Shown: positions 15,414 through 23,121 of the stretch, one piece after another
Position numbering within the stretch: position 1 is the stretch's first letter
How the letters are laid out: the number at the start of each line of letters is the position of its first letter
DNA from: UBA1660 sp964462035
Lineage (GTDB): Bacteria; Myxococcota_A; Polyangia; Polyangiales; Houyiibacteriaceae
Length of the DNA: 64,000 nt
Direction of reading: 5' to 3'
Assembly (NCBI GenBank): GCA_964462035.1
Contig: CAYXAP010000046.1
Location: 1 to 64,000, forward strand
Translations under genes and position numbers: made by a program
The notes under the pieces: generated by a model
Seen by the model: only the letters and a program-made list of their open reading frames with translations
What the model was told of the DNA's origin: nothing
The model's database searches: none

Positions 15414-17318
15414 TCAGGCGACCGCGCTCGGGCGCGTGTCACTACCGCCGGGCAGGTGGGTTTCGATCAGCTCCACCAGCTCGGAGACCCGGAAGGGCTG
15501 GCCGGCGATCTTCTGGTGGCCGATGGCGTCGGTGAGCAGCTCCGCGCGGAGCAGCTTCAGGAGCTGGCCATCGTTGAGCTCCGCGATGACGACCTTGTCG
15601 AAGGTCTTCATCAGGTCGTCGAGGCCGCGAGGCAGCGGCCAGATGTGGCGAAGGTGGAGATGCGCGACCTTCGCGCCCTTCTTCCGAGTGTGCTGCACCG
15701 CCTGGCGGATGGAGCCGTAGGTCGAGCCCCAACCGACGACGAGCACGTCGCCACCAGGCTCGCCGAGCTCGAGGGTCGCCTCGGGGATGACTTCGGCGAC
15801 GTTCGCCACCTTCTGCGCGCGGAGCTTGACCATCGCGTGGTGGTTGTCCGGGTCGTAGCTGATGTGGCCGCTGTGCTGGTTCTTCTCGAGCCCGCCGATG
15901 CGGTGCTGGAGGCCCGGCGTGCCCGGCTTCGGCCAGACGCGCGCGAGGGTCTTCGGATCGCGCTGGAAAGGGAAGAAATCCTCGGGGTCGGTGTGGAACT
16001 GGACCGGGAAGGGCTCGAGCGCGTCGATGTCTGGCAGCTTCCACGGCTCGGCGCCGTTGGCGATGTAGCCGTCGGTCAGGAGCACGACCGGGGTCATGAA
16101 CTTGGTCGAGAGGCGCACGGCCTCGATGGCCATGTGGAAGCAGTCGCCGGGGGTGGCGGCCGCGAGCACGATGAGCGGCGCGTCGCCGTTGCGGCCCCAG
16201 ACCGCCTGGAAGAGGTCGGACTGCTCGGTCTTGGTCGGCAGGCCCGTGGAGGGACCGCCGCGCTGCACGTCGCAGACGATGAGCGGGAGCTCGGTCGCGA
16301 TCGCCAGGCCGATGGCCTCGCCCTTGAGCGCGACACCGGGACCGGAGGTGCCGGTCACGCCGACCGCGCCGCCGAAGCTTGCGCCGATCGCCGCACAGAC
16401 CGCCGCGATCTCGTCTTCCGCCTGGAAGGTCGTCACGCCGAGGTGCTTGAGCTTGGCGAGGTTGTGCAGCAGCGAGGACGCCGGGGTGATCGGGTAGCTG
16501 CCATAGAAGATGGGCAGCGACGCCAGGTTTCCGCCGGTCGCCAGACCCCAAGCGAGCGCCTGGTTGCCGTCGATGTTGCGGTACTCGCCGGGCTCGAGCT
16601 CGGCCTTGGGCACCTGGTAGACGCCGATGCCGCTCGGCATCTCGGCGCTCTCGCCATAGATGTGGCCGGCGTTGAGCGCGAGCACGTTCGCCTGAGCGAT
16701 GTCCGGCTTCTTCGCGAACTTCTTGTTCAGCCAGTCGATGGTCGACTGCCGGTCGCGGCCGAAGAGCCAGAACATGAGCCCGAGGGTCCACATGTTCTTG
16801 GTGCGGCCCGCGTCCTTGGCGCCGAGACCGAGCTCCGCCACGGCGTTGAGCGCGAGCTTCGTGATGTCGAGCGCGAGCAGCCGGTAGGGATCGGTCGAGC
16901 CGTCCTCGAGCGGGTTGGTGTCGTAGCCGGCCTTCTTGAGGTTGCCCTTGGTGAAGGCGCCGGTGTTGACCACGAGCAGCCCGCCGCGCTTGAGCTCCTT
17001 CAGGTTCACCTTCAGCGCGGCCGGGTTCATCGCGACCAGCACGTCCGGCGCGTCACCGGGGGTCAGGATGTCGTGGTCGGCGAAGTGGATCTGAAAGCCG
17101 CTGACACCGTAGGTGGTGCCGGCTGGCGCTCGGATCTCGGCCGGGAAGTCCGGGAAGGTCGCGAGGTCGTTGCCCATCAGGGCAGTCGCGGTGGTGAACT
17201 GCATACCCGTCAGCTGCATGCCGTCACCGGAGTCACCGGCAAAGCGGATGACGACCGAGTCCAGCATCTCCCGAGGGAGCTGGCTTGCAGTTCCGTTGGC
17301 TTTTTCGACGTCGCTCAT
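15414..17318 (-). CDS. korA: 2-oxoacid:ferredoxin oxidoreductase, fused gamma-alpha subunit
   Basis: 634 residues. The N-terminal gamma domain (about 1-200) contains 'IRFAGDSGDGMQLTG' and 'EIRAPAGTTYGVSGFQIHF'. The alpha domain follows, with 'GSYPITPASSLLHNLAKLK', 'TFQAEDEIAAVCAAIGAS' and 'GVTGTSGPGVALKGEAIGLA'. This fused gamma-alpha form is the usual two-subunit KorAB arrangement. With korB it supplies reduced ferredoxin from the TCA cycle or runs the reverse carboxylation. A TATA-containing hexamer (TATAGG) ends 8 bp before the ATG. It is divergent from trpF. Confidence 0.92.
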   Translation of the reverse strand: MSDVEKANGTASQLPREMLDSVVIRFAGDSGDGMQLTGMQFTTATALMGNDLATFPDFPAEIRAPAGTTYGVSGFQIHFADHDILTPGDAPDVLVAMNPAALKVNLKELKRGGLLVVNTGAFTKGNLKKAGYDTNPLEDGSTDPYRLLALDITKLALNAVAELGLGAKDAGRTKNMWTLGLMFWLFGRDRQSTIDWLNKKFAKKPDIAQANVLALNAGHIYGESAEMPSGIGVYQVPKAELEPGEYRNIDGNQALAWGLATGGNLASLPIFYGSYPITPASSLLHNLAKLKHLGVTTFQAEDEIAAVCAAIGASFGGAVGVTGTSGPGVALKGEAIGLAIATELPLIVCDVQRGGPSTGLPTKTEQSDLFQAVWGRNGDAPLIVLAAATPGDCFHMAIEAVRLSTKFMTPVVLLTDGYIANGAEPWKLPDIDALEPFPVQFHTDPEDFFPFQRDPKTLARVWPKPGTPGLQHRIGGLEKNQHSGHISYDPDNHHAMVKLRAQKVANVAEVIPEATLELGEPGGDVLVVGWGSTYGSIRQAVQHTRKKGAKVAHLHLRHIWPLPRGLDDLMKTFDKVVIAELNDGQLLKLLRAELLTDAIGHQKIAGQPFRVSELVELIETHLPGGSDTRPSAVA

Positions 17319-17385
17319 GGGGGGGTCCTATACGAGGGGGCAGCCTCACGTTCCACCGGAAAGGCCCGAAGCACGATGAGACTTC

Positions 17386-17416
17386 GCGCACCATTGACCC
17401 ATCGCCGGCGGTGCGC
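17386..17416. promoter_or_regulatory. Inverted repeat in the korA-trpF divergent region
   Basis: GCGCACC (17386-17392) and GGTGCGC (17410-17416) are perfect inverted repeats 17 bp apart, followed by an A-run. It could be an operator or a hairpin for either gene. No regulator can be assigned. Confidence 0.25.
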
Positions 17417-17488
17417 CAGCAAAAAATGCGCATTGTCCCATCGGGTTGGTCAAGAATAAGACCGGGGAGCCCTCTGCCCGCGGCTTGC

Positions 17489-17494
17489 TAGGCT
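17489..17494 (+). promoter_or_regulatory. TAGGCT hexamer 9 bp before trpF
   Basis: The same hexamer TAGGCT precedes the acyl-CoA dehydrogenase gene (7 bp) and the ECF sigma gene (8 bp). As a -10 element it would start transcription about 2 bases before the trpF ATG. Confidence 0.35.
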
Positions 17495-17503
17495 CCGGCG
17501 ACC

Positions 17504-18136
17504 ATGACGGAAATCAAGGTCTGCGGGCTCACCCGCCCCGTGGATGCCGAGCGCTGCGCCGCACTCGGCGTCGACGTGATCGGCCTGAACTTCTGGCCCG
17601 GCACGCCGCGCTGCGTGGACGTCGACGCGGCTCGCGCCATCCTCGAGCGCTGGACGGGCGAGGTCGTCGCCGTCTTCGTCGATCCCACGCCGGCGCGCGT
17701 CGCCGAGGTACGCGAGGCGACCGGCATCCGATGGGTCCAGCTCCACGGCGACGAGTCGCCGGAGCTGCTCGCCTCGCTCCAGCCCCACGCCTACAAGGCG
17801 GTCGGTGTGGCGGACGCCGCCGACGTGGAGAGCGCACGCCGCTTCGGCGGCGAGCACCTGCTGCTCGACGCGCGCGTCCCCGGGGCCATGCCCGGCGGCA
17901 CCGGCCACGCCTTCGACTGGGCGCTCGCGGAAGCCGTCGCCGCCGAGCGCTCGCTGACGCTCGCCGGTGGGCTGCACCCCGCCAACGTGGCCGGGGCCAT
18001 CGCTCGGGTTCGGCCCTTCCGCGTGGACGTCGCCAGCGGCGTGGAGTCGGCGCCGGGGATCAAGAGCGCGGAGCTGCTGGACGCGTTCGTGACCGCGGTG
18101 CGCGACGCCGACCGCGCTCATTCGGCGAAGACGTAG
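17504..18136 (+). CDS. trpF: Phosphoribosylanthranilate isomerase
   Basis: 210 residues, a full-length TrpF barrel that converts phosphoribosylanthranilate to CdRP in tryptophan synthesis. It has 'KVCGLTRP' with the catalytic general-base Cys7, 'GLNFWPGTPR', 'VQLHGDE', the catalytic acid Asp122 ('LLLDARVPG') and 'LAGGLHPANV' plus 'VDVASGVES' for phosphate binding. It is separated from trpBA by a convergent lipoprotein gene, which its 3' end overlaps by 19 bp, so it cannot be co-transcribed with trpB without running antisense through that gene. Confidence 0.95.
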   Translation: MTEIKVCGLTRPVDAERCAALGVDVIGLNFWPGTPRCVDVDAARAILERWTGEVVAVFVDPTPARVAEVREATGIRWVQLHGDESPELLASLQPHAYKAVGVADAADVESARRFGGEHLLLDARVPGAMPGGTGHAFDWALAEAVAAERSLTLAGGLHPANVAGAIARVRPFRVDVASGVESAPGIKSAELLDAFVTAVRDADRAHSAKT

Positions 18137-19353
18137 AGCCCGCTCGAGTAGAAGATCGCGCCGACGTCCTCGAAGCGCGGCGCGCCCGGGAGCGCGAAGG
18201 GACCGAAGTCGCTGAACGGGACCTTCTCGAAGGAGGCACAACCGGCGGGCACGACCGTGAAGAGGCTGACCTGTCCGTCCCAGACGTCGGCGATCCACTC
18301 GGTGGGTACGCGCGGATCGGTGTCGCCACAGGACACCGAAGCCCAGCCGTTGACGTCACCCACGTCGGTCCAGCTCGCGACGATCTCGGAGCGCACCGAC
18401 GCGTTCGGGTTGGCCGGCGCCATCGTCGATGCCGGGTTGTCGAACTCGAGCACGAAGGTCTCGGTGCCGAGGTCGCGGAAGTAGCGGACGTCGCGGGTCG
18501 ACGAGTAGAGCCCCACCTGTTGGCGTCCGTCGCCGTCGAAGGAGTCGGGGATGTTGAGCCCGTAGCGCTGCGTCTGCCCCGCGGCCTCGGGGAAGTTGGA
18601 GGGGATGAGATCGCTGCCGCTCCAGCACGGGTCGGACTCCGTCGGGATGCAGCCGGTGCGGAAGCGATGCACCCGCGTGTCGGTGAAGACCCAGCCCTCG
18701 CCCGCACCTTCGAGCGGGAACGCGCCTCGGATCGCTTCGGAGGGCGAGAAGGCGTTCGTGGCCAGGTGATAGGCCGACCACTCCGTCGCGCCGTTCGGCA
18801 GGAGCCAGAAGTCGCACTCCGGGACCATCTCCACGCACTCCCACTCGGTGGGAAGCTCGCAGTCCATGCCGCAGGTCCGCTGCTCGACGCGACACTCGCC
18901 ACAGTCGGCGCTCGCGTTCGTGCGCATCTCGAGCTCACCGGGCGGACATGTCCCCTGGTCCATGCAGGTCCCGGCGACCCACTCGTCGTCGGTGCAGGTG
19001 TCGAAGACCGTGCCGCACATGGCGCAGTCGCGCATCCGTGGCGGGTCGCTGCTGTCGCAGGTGCAGCTCGTCGGAGCGCTGCACTCGGACCACACGCCGG
19101 CCGTGCACGTCTCGACGCCCACGGCGCAGTCGCTCGAGCACGAGCGCTCGCCCGTGCTCCCGATCATCGGGTCGGCGTCGTCGCAGTCGGTCGTGGCTGG
19201 TACCCGATCCCCATCCTCGTCGGTCAACGGTCCGAGATCGCGCCGACCGGCGCCGCCGTCCTCCCCGCCGTTGCTGTTCGCGCACCCGATCGCCATCGAC
19301 CAAACGAGCGCCGCCGCGATGGCGCGCCCCCCTCCACCAAGTGCGGACACCAT
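18118..19353 (-). CDS. Cys-rich lipoprotein with MopE-like motif
   Basis: About 411 residues. ATG at 19353 gives a hydrophobic segment ending in a lipobox (M-A-I-G-C); ATG at 19368 is an alternative. 'DEDGDRVPATTDCDDADP' resembles the metal-binding motif of MopE-type surface proteins. A Cys-rich stretch (about 50-160) with C-x-x-C pairs follows. The last 250 residues are beta-rich with aromatic residues and resemble no named domain I recognise. It is opposed between trpF and trpB and overlaps the trpF 3' end by 19 bp. It may be a later insertion between trp genes (inference). Confidence 0.75.
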   Translation of the reverse strand: MVSALGGGGRAIAAALVWSMAIGCANSNGGEDGGAGRRDLGPLTDEDGDRVPATTDCDDADPMIGSTGERSCSSDCAVGVETCTAGVWSECSAPTSCTCDSSDPPRMRDCAMCGTVFDTCTDDEWVAGTCMDQGTCPPGELEMRTNASADCGECRVEQRTCGMDCELPTEWECVEMVPECDFWLLPNGATEWSAYHLATNAFSPSEAIRGAFPLEGAGEGWVFTDTRVHRFRTGCIPTESDPCWSGSDLIPSNFPEAAGQTQRYGLNIPDSFDGDGRQQVGLYSSTRDVRYFRDLGTETFVLEFDNPASTMAPANPNASVRSEIVASWTDVGDVNGWASVSCGDTDPRVPTEWIADVWDGQVSLFTVVPAGCASFEKVPFSDFGPFALPGAPRFEDVGAIFYSSGLYVFAE

Positions 19354-19431
19354 CAGAGCAGCGTCCATGCTGCCGTCGGGCACGGCAAGGGCCGGGCGCT
19401 TTCTCGTTCTACGTGTAAGATCCCGCTCCCC

Positions 19432-20646
19432 ATGCGCGCGACCATCGACCTCCCCCCCGGTTTCGACCCGGTCACCGGCCGCTTCGGCGACTTCGGTGGC
19501 CGCTTCGTGGCCGAGACCCTCGTCCCCGCTCTCGACGAGCTCACCGAGGCCTTCTACACCGCCTGGAACGACCCCGAGTTCCGCCGCGAGCTGGATGCGC
19601 TCCTCGCCGACTACGTCGGTCGGGAGACGCCGCTCTACCGCGCGGAGCGTCTCTCGGAGGCCGTCGGCGCGGAGGTCTGGCTCAAGCGCGAGGACCTCGC
19701 CCACACCGGCGCTCACAAGGTGAACAACACGGTCGGTCAGGTGCTGCTGGCGAAGCGGATGGGCAAGAAGCGCATCATCGCGGAGACCGGTGCCGGTCAG
19801 CACGGCGTCGCGACGGCGACTGCCTGTGCGCTCCTCGGCTTCCCCTGTGAGGTCTACATGGGGGCCGAAGACGTGCGGCGGCAGGCGCCGAACGTGAAGC
19901 GGATGGAGCTCCTCGGCGCGACCGTCCACCCGGTGGAGTCGGGCTCGCGGACCCTCAAGGACGCGATGAACGAAGCGCTCCGCGACTGGGTCACCAACGT
20001 CGACACGACGTACTACTGCGTCGGCTCCGCGGCCGGGCCGCACCCATACCCGCTGCTCGTGCGCGAGCTGCAAGCGGTCGTCGGCCGCGAGGCCCGCGAG
20101 CAGTGCCTCGCGCAGATGGGCGAGCTCCCGGACGCGGTCATCGCGTGCGTCGGTGGCGGCAGCAACGCCATCGGGATCTTCGCGGGCTTCCTGCTCGACC
20201 AGGTGCAGCTCATCGGTGTCGAAGCCGCCGGTGAAGGGCTCCAGGGCAAGCACGCCGCGCCGCTCAACGCGGGCAAGGTCGGCGTGCTCCATGGCGCCAA
20301 GAGCTTCTTGCTGCAGACCGCGGACGGACAGATCGACGAGGCGCACTCGATCAGCGCCGGGCTCGACTACCCGGGCGTCGGCCCGGAGCACTCGTACCTG
20401 CTCCACACCAAGCGTGCGCGCTACGTCTCCGCGACGGACGCGGAGGCGCTGGCGGCGTTCCAGGAGCTCGCCCGCTTGGAGGGGATCCTGCCGGCGCTGG
20501 AGAGCTCGCACGCGGTCGCCGCCTGCTGGCCGCTCGCCAAGGAGCTCGGCTCGCACGCGAAGCTTCTGGTCTGCCTCTCCGGTCGCGGCGACAAGGACCT
20601 CGACACGGTCCTCGCGGCGCTCGAGTCGAAGAAGGGAGCGCACTGA
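19432..20646 (+). CDS. trpB: Tryptophan synthase beta chain
   Basis: 404 residues. It joins indole and serine to make tryptophan using PLP. The Schiff-base Lys is Lys96 in 'HTGAHKVNN', and the phosphate-binding loop GGGSN is at 241-245. 'RPNVKRMELLGA'-type and 'HSISAGLDYPGVGPEHS' motifs are intact, so this is the canonical TrpB1 type rather than TrpB2. The ATG at 19432 begins 'MRATIDLPPGFDP'; the frame stays open far upstream only because of high GC. A TAAGAT hexamer lies 10 bp before the start. trpA overlaps its stop by one base (TGATG). Confidence 0.96.
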   Translation: MRATIDLPPGFDPVTGRFGDFGGRFVAETLVPALDELTEAFYTAWNDPEFRRELDALLADYVGRETPLYRAERLSEAVGAEVWLKREDLAHTGAHKVNNTVGQVLLAKRMGKKRIIAETGAGQHGVATATACALLGFPCEVYMGAEDVRRQAPNVKRMELLGATVHPVESGSRTLKDAMNEALRDWVTNVDTTYYCVGSAAGPHPYPLLVRELQAVVGREAREQCLAQMGELPDAVIACVGGGSNAIGIFAGFLLDQVQLIGVEAAGEGLQGKHAAPLNAGKVGVLHGAKSFLLQTADGQIDEAHSISAGLDYPGVGPEHSYLLHTKRARYVSATDAEALAAFQELARLEGILPALESSHAVAACWPLAKELGSHAKLLVCLSGRGDKDLDTVLAALESKKGAH

Positions 20647-21440
20647 TGGGTCGCATCTCCGACGCCATGGTGAAGGCTGCCAGCGAAGACCGCGCGGCGC
20701 TGATCATCTACCTCTGCGCAGGTGACCCATCGCTCGAGCTCACCCCCGCGCTCGTTCGCGCCGCCGCCGAGGGTGGCGCCGACATCGTCGAGATCGGGAT
20801 GCCTTTCAGCGACCCGACCGCCGACGGGCCGGCGATCCAGAAGGCGAGCGAGCGCGCGCTGAAGGCCGGCGCCAGCATGGGCGGCTTGCTCGAGGCCGTC
20901 TCGAAGGTGCGGGCCGAAGGCTGTGACGTGCCGCTCCTGCTTTTCGGCTACTACAACCCGATCCTCGCGATGGGCGAGCAGGCGCTCTGCGAACGCGCCG
21001 CGGAAGCGGGCATCGACGGACTGCTCGTGGTCGACCTGCCGATGGAAGAGGCAGCTCCGCTCCGCGACACCGCAGCGAACAACGGTCTCGACTGGGTACC
21101 GCTCGTCGCGCCGACCAGCGGCGCCGAGCGTGCAGAGCAGATCGCGACCACCGCGACCGGCTTCGTCTACTACGTGTCGATGACCGGCGTGACCGGGTCG
21201 AAGGCCACCGACCTCGAGACGGCAGCGGCACGCGCCGCCGAGCTGCAGAACGAGACCCACAAGCCCGTCGCCGTGGGCTTTGGCATCCGGGAAGCGTCGG
21301 ACGCCGCGGTCGTCGCGGCGAAGGCGAGCGGCGTCGTGGTCGGCAGCGCGGTGGTTCGCACCATCGAGCGCGAGGGCGCGAACGCGCCCGCGGCCGTTCG
21401 CGATCAGGTCGCCGCGCTCGCCCTCGGCTGCAAGCGCTGA
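20646..21440 (+). CDS. trpA: Tryptophan synthase alpha chain
   Basis: 264 residues. It cleaves indole-3-glycerol phosphate and channels indole to TrpB. The catalytic Glu49 and Asp60 fall at the same positions as in classical enzymes ('VEIGMPFSDPTADGP'). 'GYYNPILAMG', 'GLLVVDLP', 'YYVSMTGVTG' and 'VGFGIREA' complete the barrel. Its ATG shares one base with the trpB stop, so translation is coupled. Confidence 0.96.
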   Translation: MGRISDAMVKAASEDRAALIIYLCAGDPSLELTPALVRAAAEGGADIVEIGMPFSDPTADGPAIQKASERALKAGASMGGLLEAVSKVRAEGCDVPLLLFGYYNPILAMGEQALCERAAEAGIDGLLVVDLPMEEAAPLRDTAANNGLDWVPLVAPTSGAERAEQIATTATGFVYYVSMTGVTGSKATDLETAAARAAELQNETHKPVAVGFGIREASDAAVVAAKASGVVVGSAVVRTIEREGANAPAAVRDQVAALALGCKR

Positions 21441-21445
21441 AACCC

Positions 21446-21709
21446 ATGACCGAGCTACCCGAGTCGGAAGAGTTGCCGAAGGAGTGGGACCACCACTGGT
21501 CGATCTTCGGTCCGTGCTCGGGGGGCGGCTACGCGATCTACTTTGCGAAGGGCCGCATCTGGCATCACACCTTCGGCGACGAGGCACCACCCGGTTACGG
21601 GACCTACGTTCGTAGCGAGTCCCTCGCGGAGTTCGCCGCCGGCCCCCGTCCCGAGCGAAGTGTGCTTCGTTGGCTGACGAAGCACGGTCATCTGGACGAA
21701 ACACCTTGA
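21446..21709 (+). CDS. Small protein downstream of trpA
   Basis: 87 residues, five bases after the trpA stop, so probably in the trp transcript. It is rich in Trp, His and Gly ('EWDHHWSIFGPCSGGGYAIYF', 'IWHHTFGD') and has no signal peptide or helix-turn-helix. I recognise no family. A Trp-containing small protein at the end of a trp operon is suggestive but gives no function. Confidence 0.6.
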   Translation: MTELPESEELPKEWDHHWSIFGPCSGGGYAIYFAKGRIWHHTFGDEAPPGYGTYVRSESLAEFAAGPRPERSVLRWLTKHGHLDETP

Positions 21710-21800
21710 AACGCGTTTCCCTCAGCTATGGCGAAAGCGACACCGGCGCACGTCGGCCTTTGACGAATCCGTCCGGTGATGCCATGCCTTCGAGCCAACG

Positions 21801-22130
21801 ATGGATGTCACGAAGATCCTAGCCGCCAACCTCCGAGTGCTCCGCGAGCTGCGCGGGAAGCTCGGTCAGCTCGAGCTCGGCCAGCGCGTCGGTGTCTCGC
21901 GTCGAACCATCGCGCGGCTCGAGAGCGCCGAGGTCGGCGATCCCGGCGTCGAGCAGGTGCGCGGCCTCGCCGCTGCGCTCGACGTGCCCTTCGATCTCCT
22001 GGTCTCGCGCCGCCTCGTGCCGGTGACCATCCCGGTCCCGACCGACATTCGCGAGCGCCTCGAGTCGGGCGACTCCGCCGAGCTCCTCGCCAAGATCGTC
22101 CGCGTCATCGACGAGACCCCCCGCCGCTGA
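21801..22130 (+). CDS. XRE-family helix-turn-helix protein
   Basis: 109 residues. The N-terminal 70 residues form a Cro/CI-type helix-turn-helix: 'LGQLELGQRVGVSRRTIARLE' followed by a third helix and 'GLAAALDVPFDLL'. The remaining 40 residues look like a short dimerisation tail. The gene is 91 bp downstream of the small trpA-linked gene, in the same direction, and convergent with the lipoprotein gene. Whether it regulates the trp genes is unknown. Confidence 0.85.
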   Translation: MDVTKILAANLRVLRELRGKLGQLELGQRVGVSRRTIARLESAEVGDPGVEQVRGLAAALDVPFDLLVSRRLVPVTIPVPTDIRERLESGDSAELLAKIVRVIDETPRR

Positions 22131-22137
22131 CGCGCGG

Positions 22138-23121
22138 CTACTGGACGTCGAGGACGTAGTTGAAGGTGCGCGCGTCGAAAGGCGCGGTGACCTTCAGGAA
22201 GTACTCGCCGGCCGCGAGGTCGGTGATCTCGAGCACCGGGCAGTCGTTGTCGGCGGTCGGCGCGCCGGTGCCACGTAGCGTCAGTCCGTCACTCGCCAGG
22301 AGCTCCAGGGAGAGCCCGACGGGCGGGTCCGTGCACGCGACCGCGCCGCCCGCGAGCATGCTGGCGGTCAATGGGCCCCCCGCGTGCGTGAAGGTGAAAT
22401 GGTCCACGTCGCAGCGGCCACCGGTGATCGCGTCGATGGCCAGCGGGAGCGTGAAGACGTTGGCGCCGGTCAGGTCGTCGTTGGGCTCGACCTCGTTTGC
22501 GGCGCCGCTCCCGAGCTCGGCCCGGCAGCGTTCGTCGCAGCCGTCGCCGGACGTGGTGTTTCCGTCGTCGCAGGTCTCGCTGTGCTCGGGTGAGCCGCCG
22601 TTGCCGCACTCCGGCCGGACGGCGAGGAGCTCGTACTCCGCGCCGCCGCTCGTGCGGGCATCGATGCCGACGAAGTAGGTGCCCGCTCTCGGCGCGACGA
22701 ACGAGAAGTGCTCGTCCTGTTCGCCGCCACAGACGTCGATCCCATCCCCCGGCTGGCAACGACGGTCGTCGCAGGAGTCGAGCACGTAGATGGCCGGGTT
22801 CACCAGCTCGCCGGACGGCACCCCGATGTGGAAGTGCCACTTCTCGCCGGCCTCCATCTCGACGGCGAAGAAGCCGTCGGCGCCCGGCGTGGACTCACCG
22901 GTGCAGGCCGCGAGATCGCGGAAGTCGTCGTTCAGGCTCGTGAGGTCGATCGGGATGCTCGTGGAGCTCGAGAGCACCATCGGTACGTCGCCGCTGCAGG
23001 TGTCGGCGAGCTGCATCCCTTCGGCGCTCATGTCCGCTCGGCTCAGGTACGCCTCCTTCGGGTAGAGGTCGCAGCCGAGGATCGGAAGGAGGAGGAGCGA
23101 GAAGCGAAGGGTGCGCATCAT
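22138..23121 (-). CDS. Lipoprotein with PPC-like domains and DUF4215 Cys-rich repeat
   Basis: 327 residues. It begins with Met-Met and a short signal sequence with lipobox L-P-I-L-G-C. Two beta-sandwich regions resemble pre-peptidase C-terminal domains ('GTYFVGIDARTSGG' and 'LAAGEYFLKVTAPFDARTFN'). Between them is 'ETCDDGNTTSGDGCDERC', the signature of the DUF4215/myxobacterial Cys-rich repeat. The start shares a base with the kinase stop (TGATG). It is the last gene of a TPR - kinase - lipoprotein operon and may be an outer partner of the kinase (inference). Confidence 0.85.
   Translation of the reverse strand: MMRTLRFSLLLLPILGCDLYPKEAYLSRADMSAEGMQLADTCSGDVPMVLSSSTSIPIDLTSLNDDFRDLAACTGESTPGADGFFAVEMEAGEKWHFHIGVPSGELVNPAIYVLDSCDDRRCQPGDGIDVCGGEQDEHFSFVAPRAGTYFVGIDARTSGGAEYELLAVRPECGNGGSPEHSETCDDGNTTSGDGCDERCRAELGSGAANEVEPNDDLTGANVFTLPLAIDAITGGRCDVDHFTFTHAGGPLTASMLAGGAVACTDPPVGLSLELLASDGLTLRGTGAPTADNDCPVLEITDLAAGEYFLKVTAPFDARTFNYVLDVQ

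Noticed and set aside
17446..19431. Open frame fused upstream of trpB, about 660 extra codons
   Set aside because: TrpB begins at its usual residues at ATG 19432. The upstream part is an Arg/Gly-rich shadow of trpF and the antisense lipoprotein gene.
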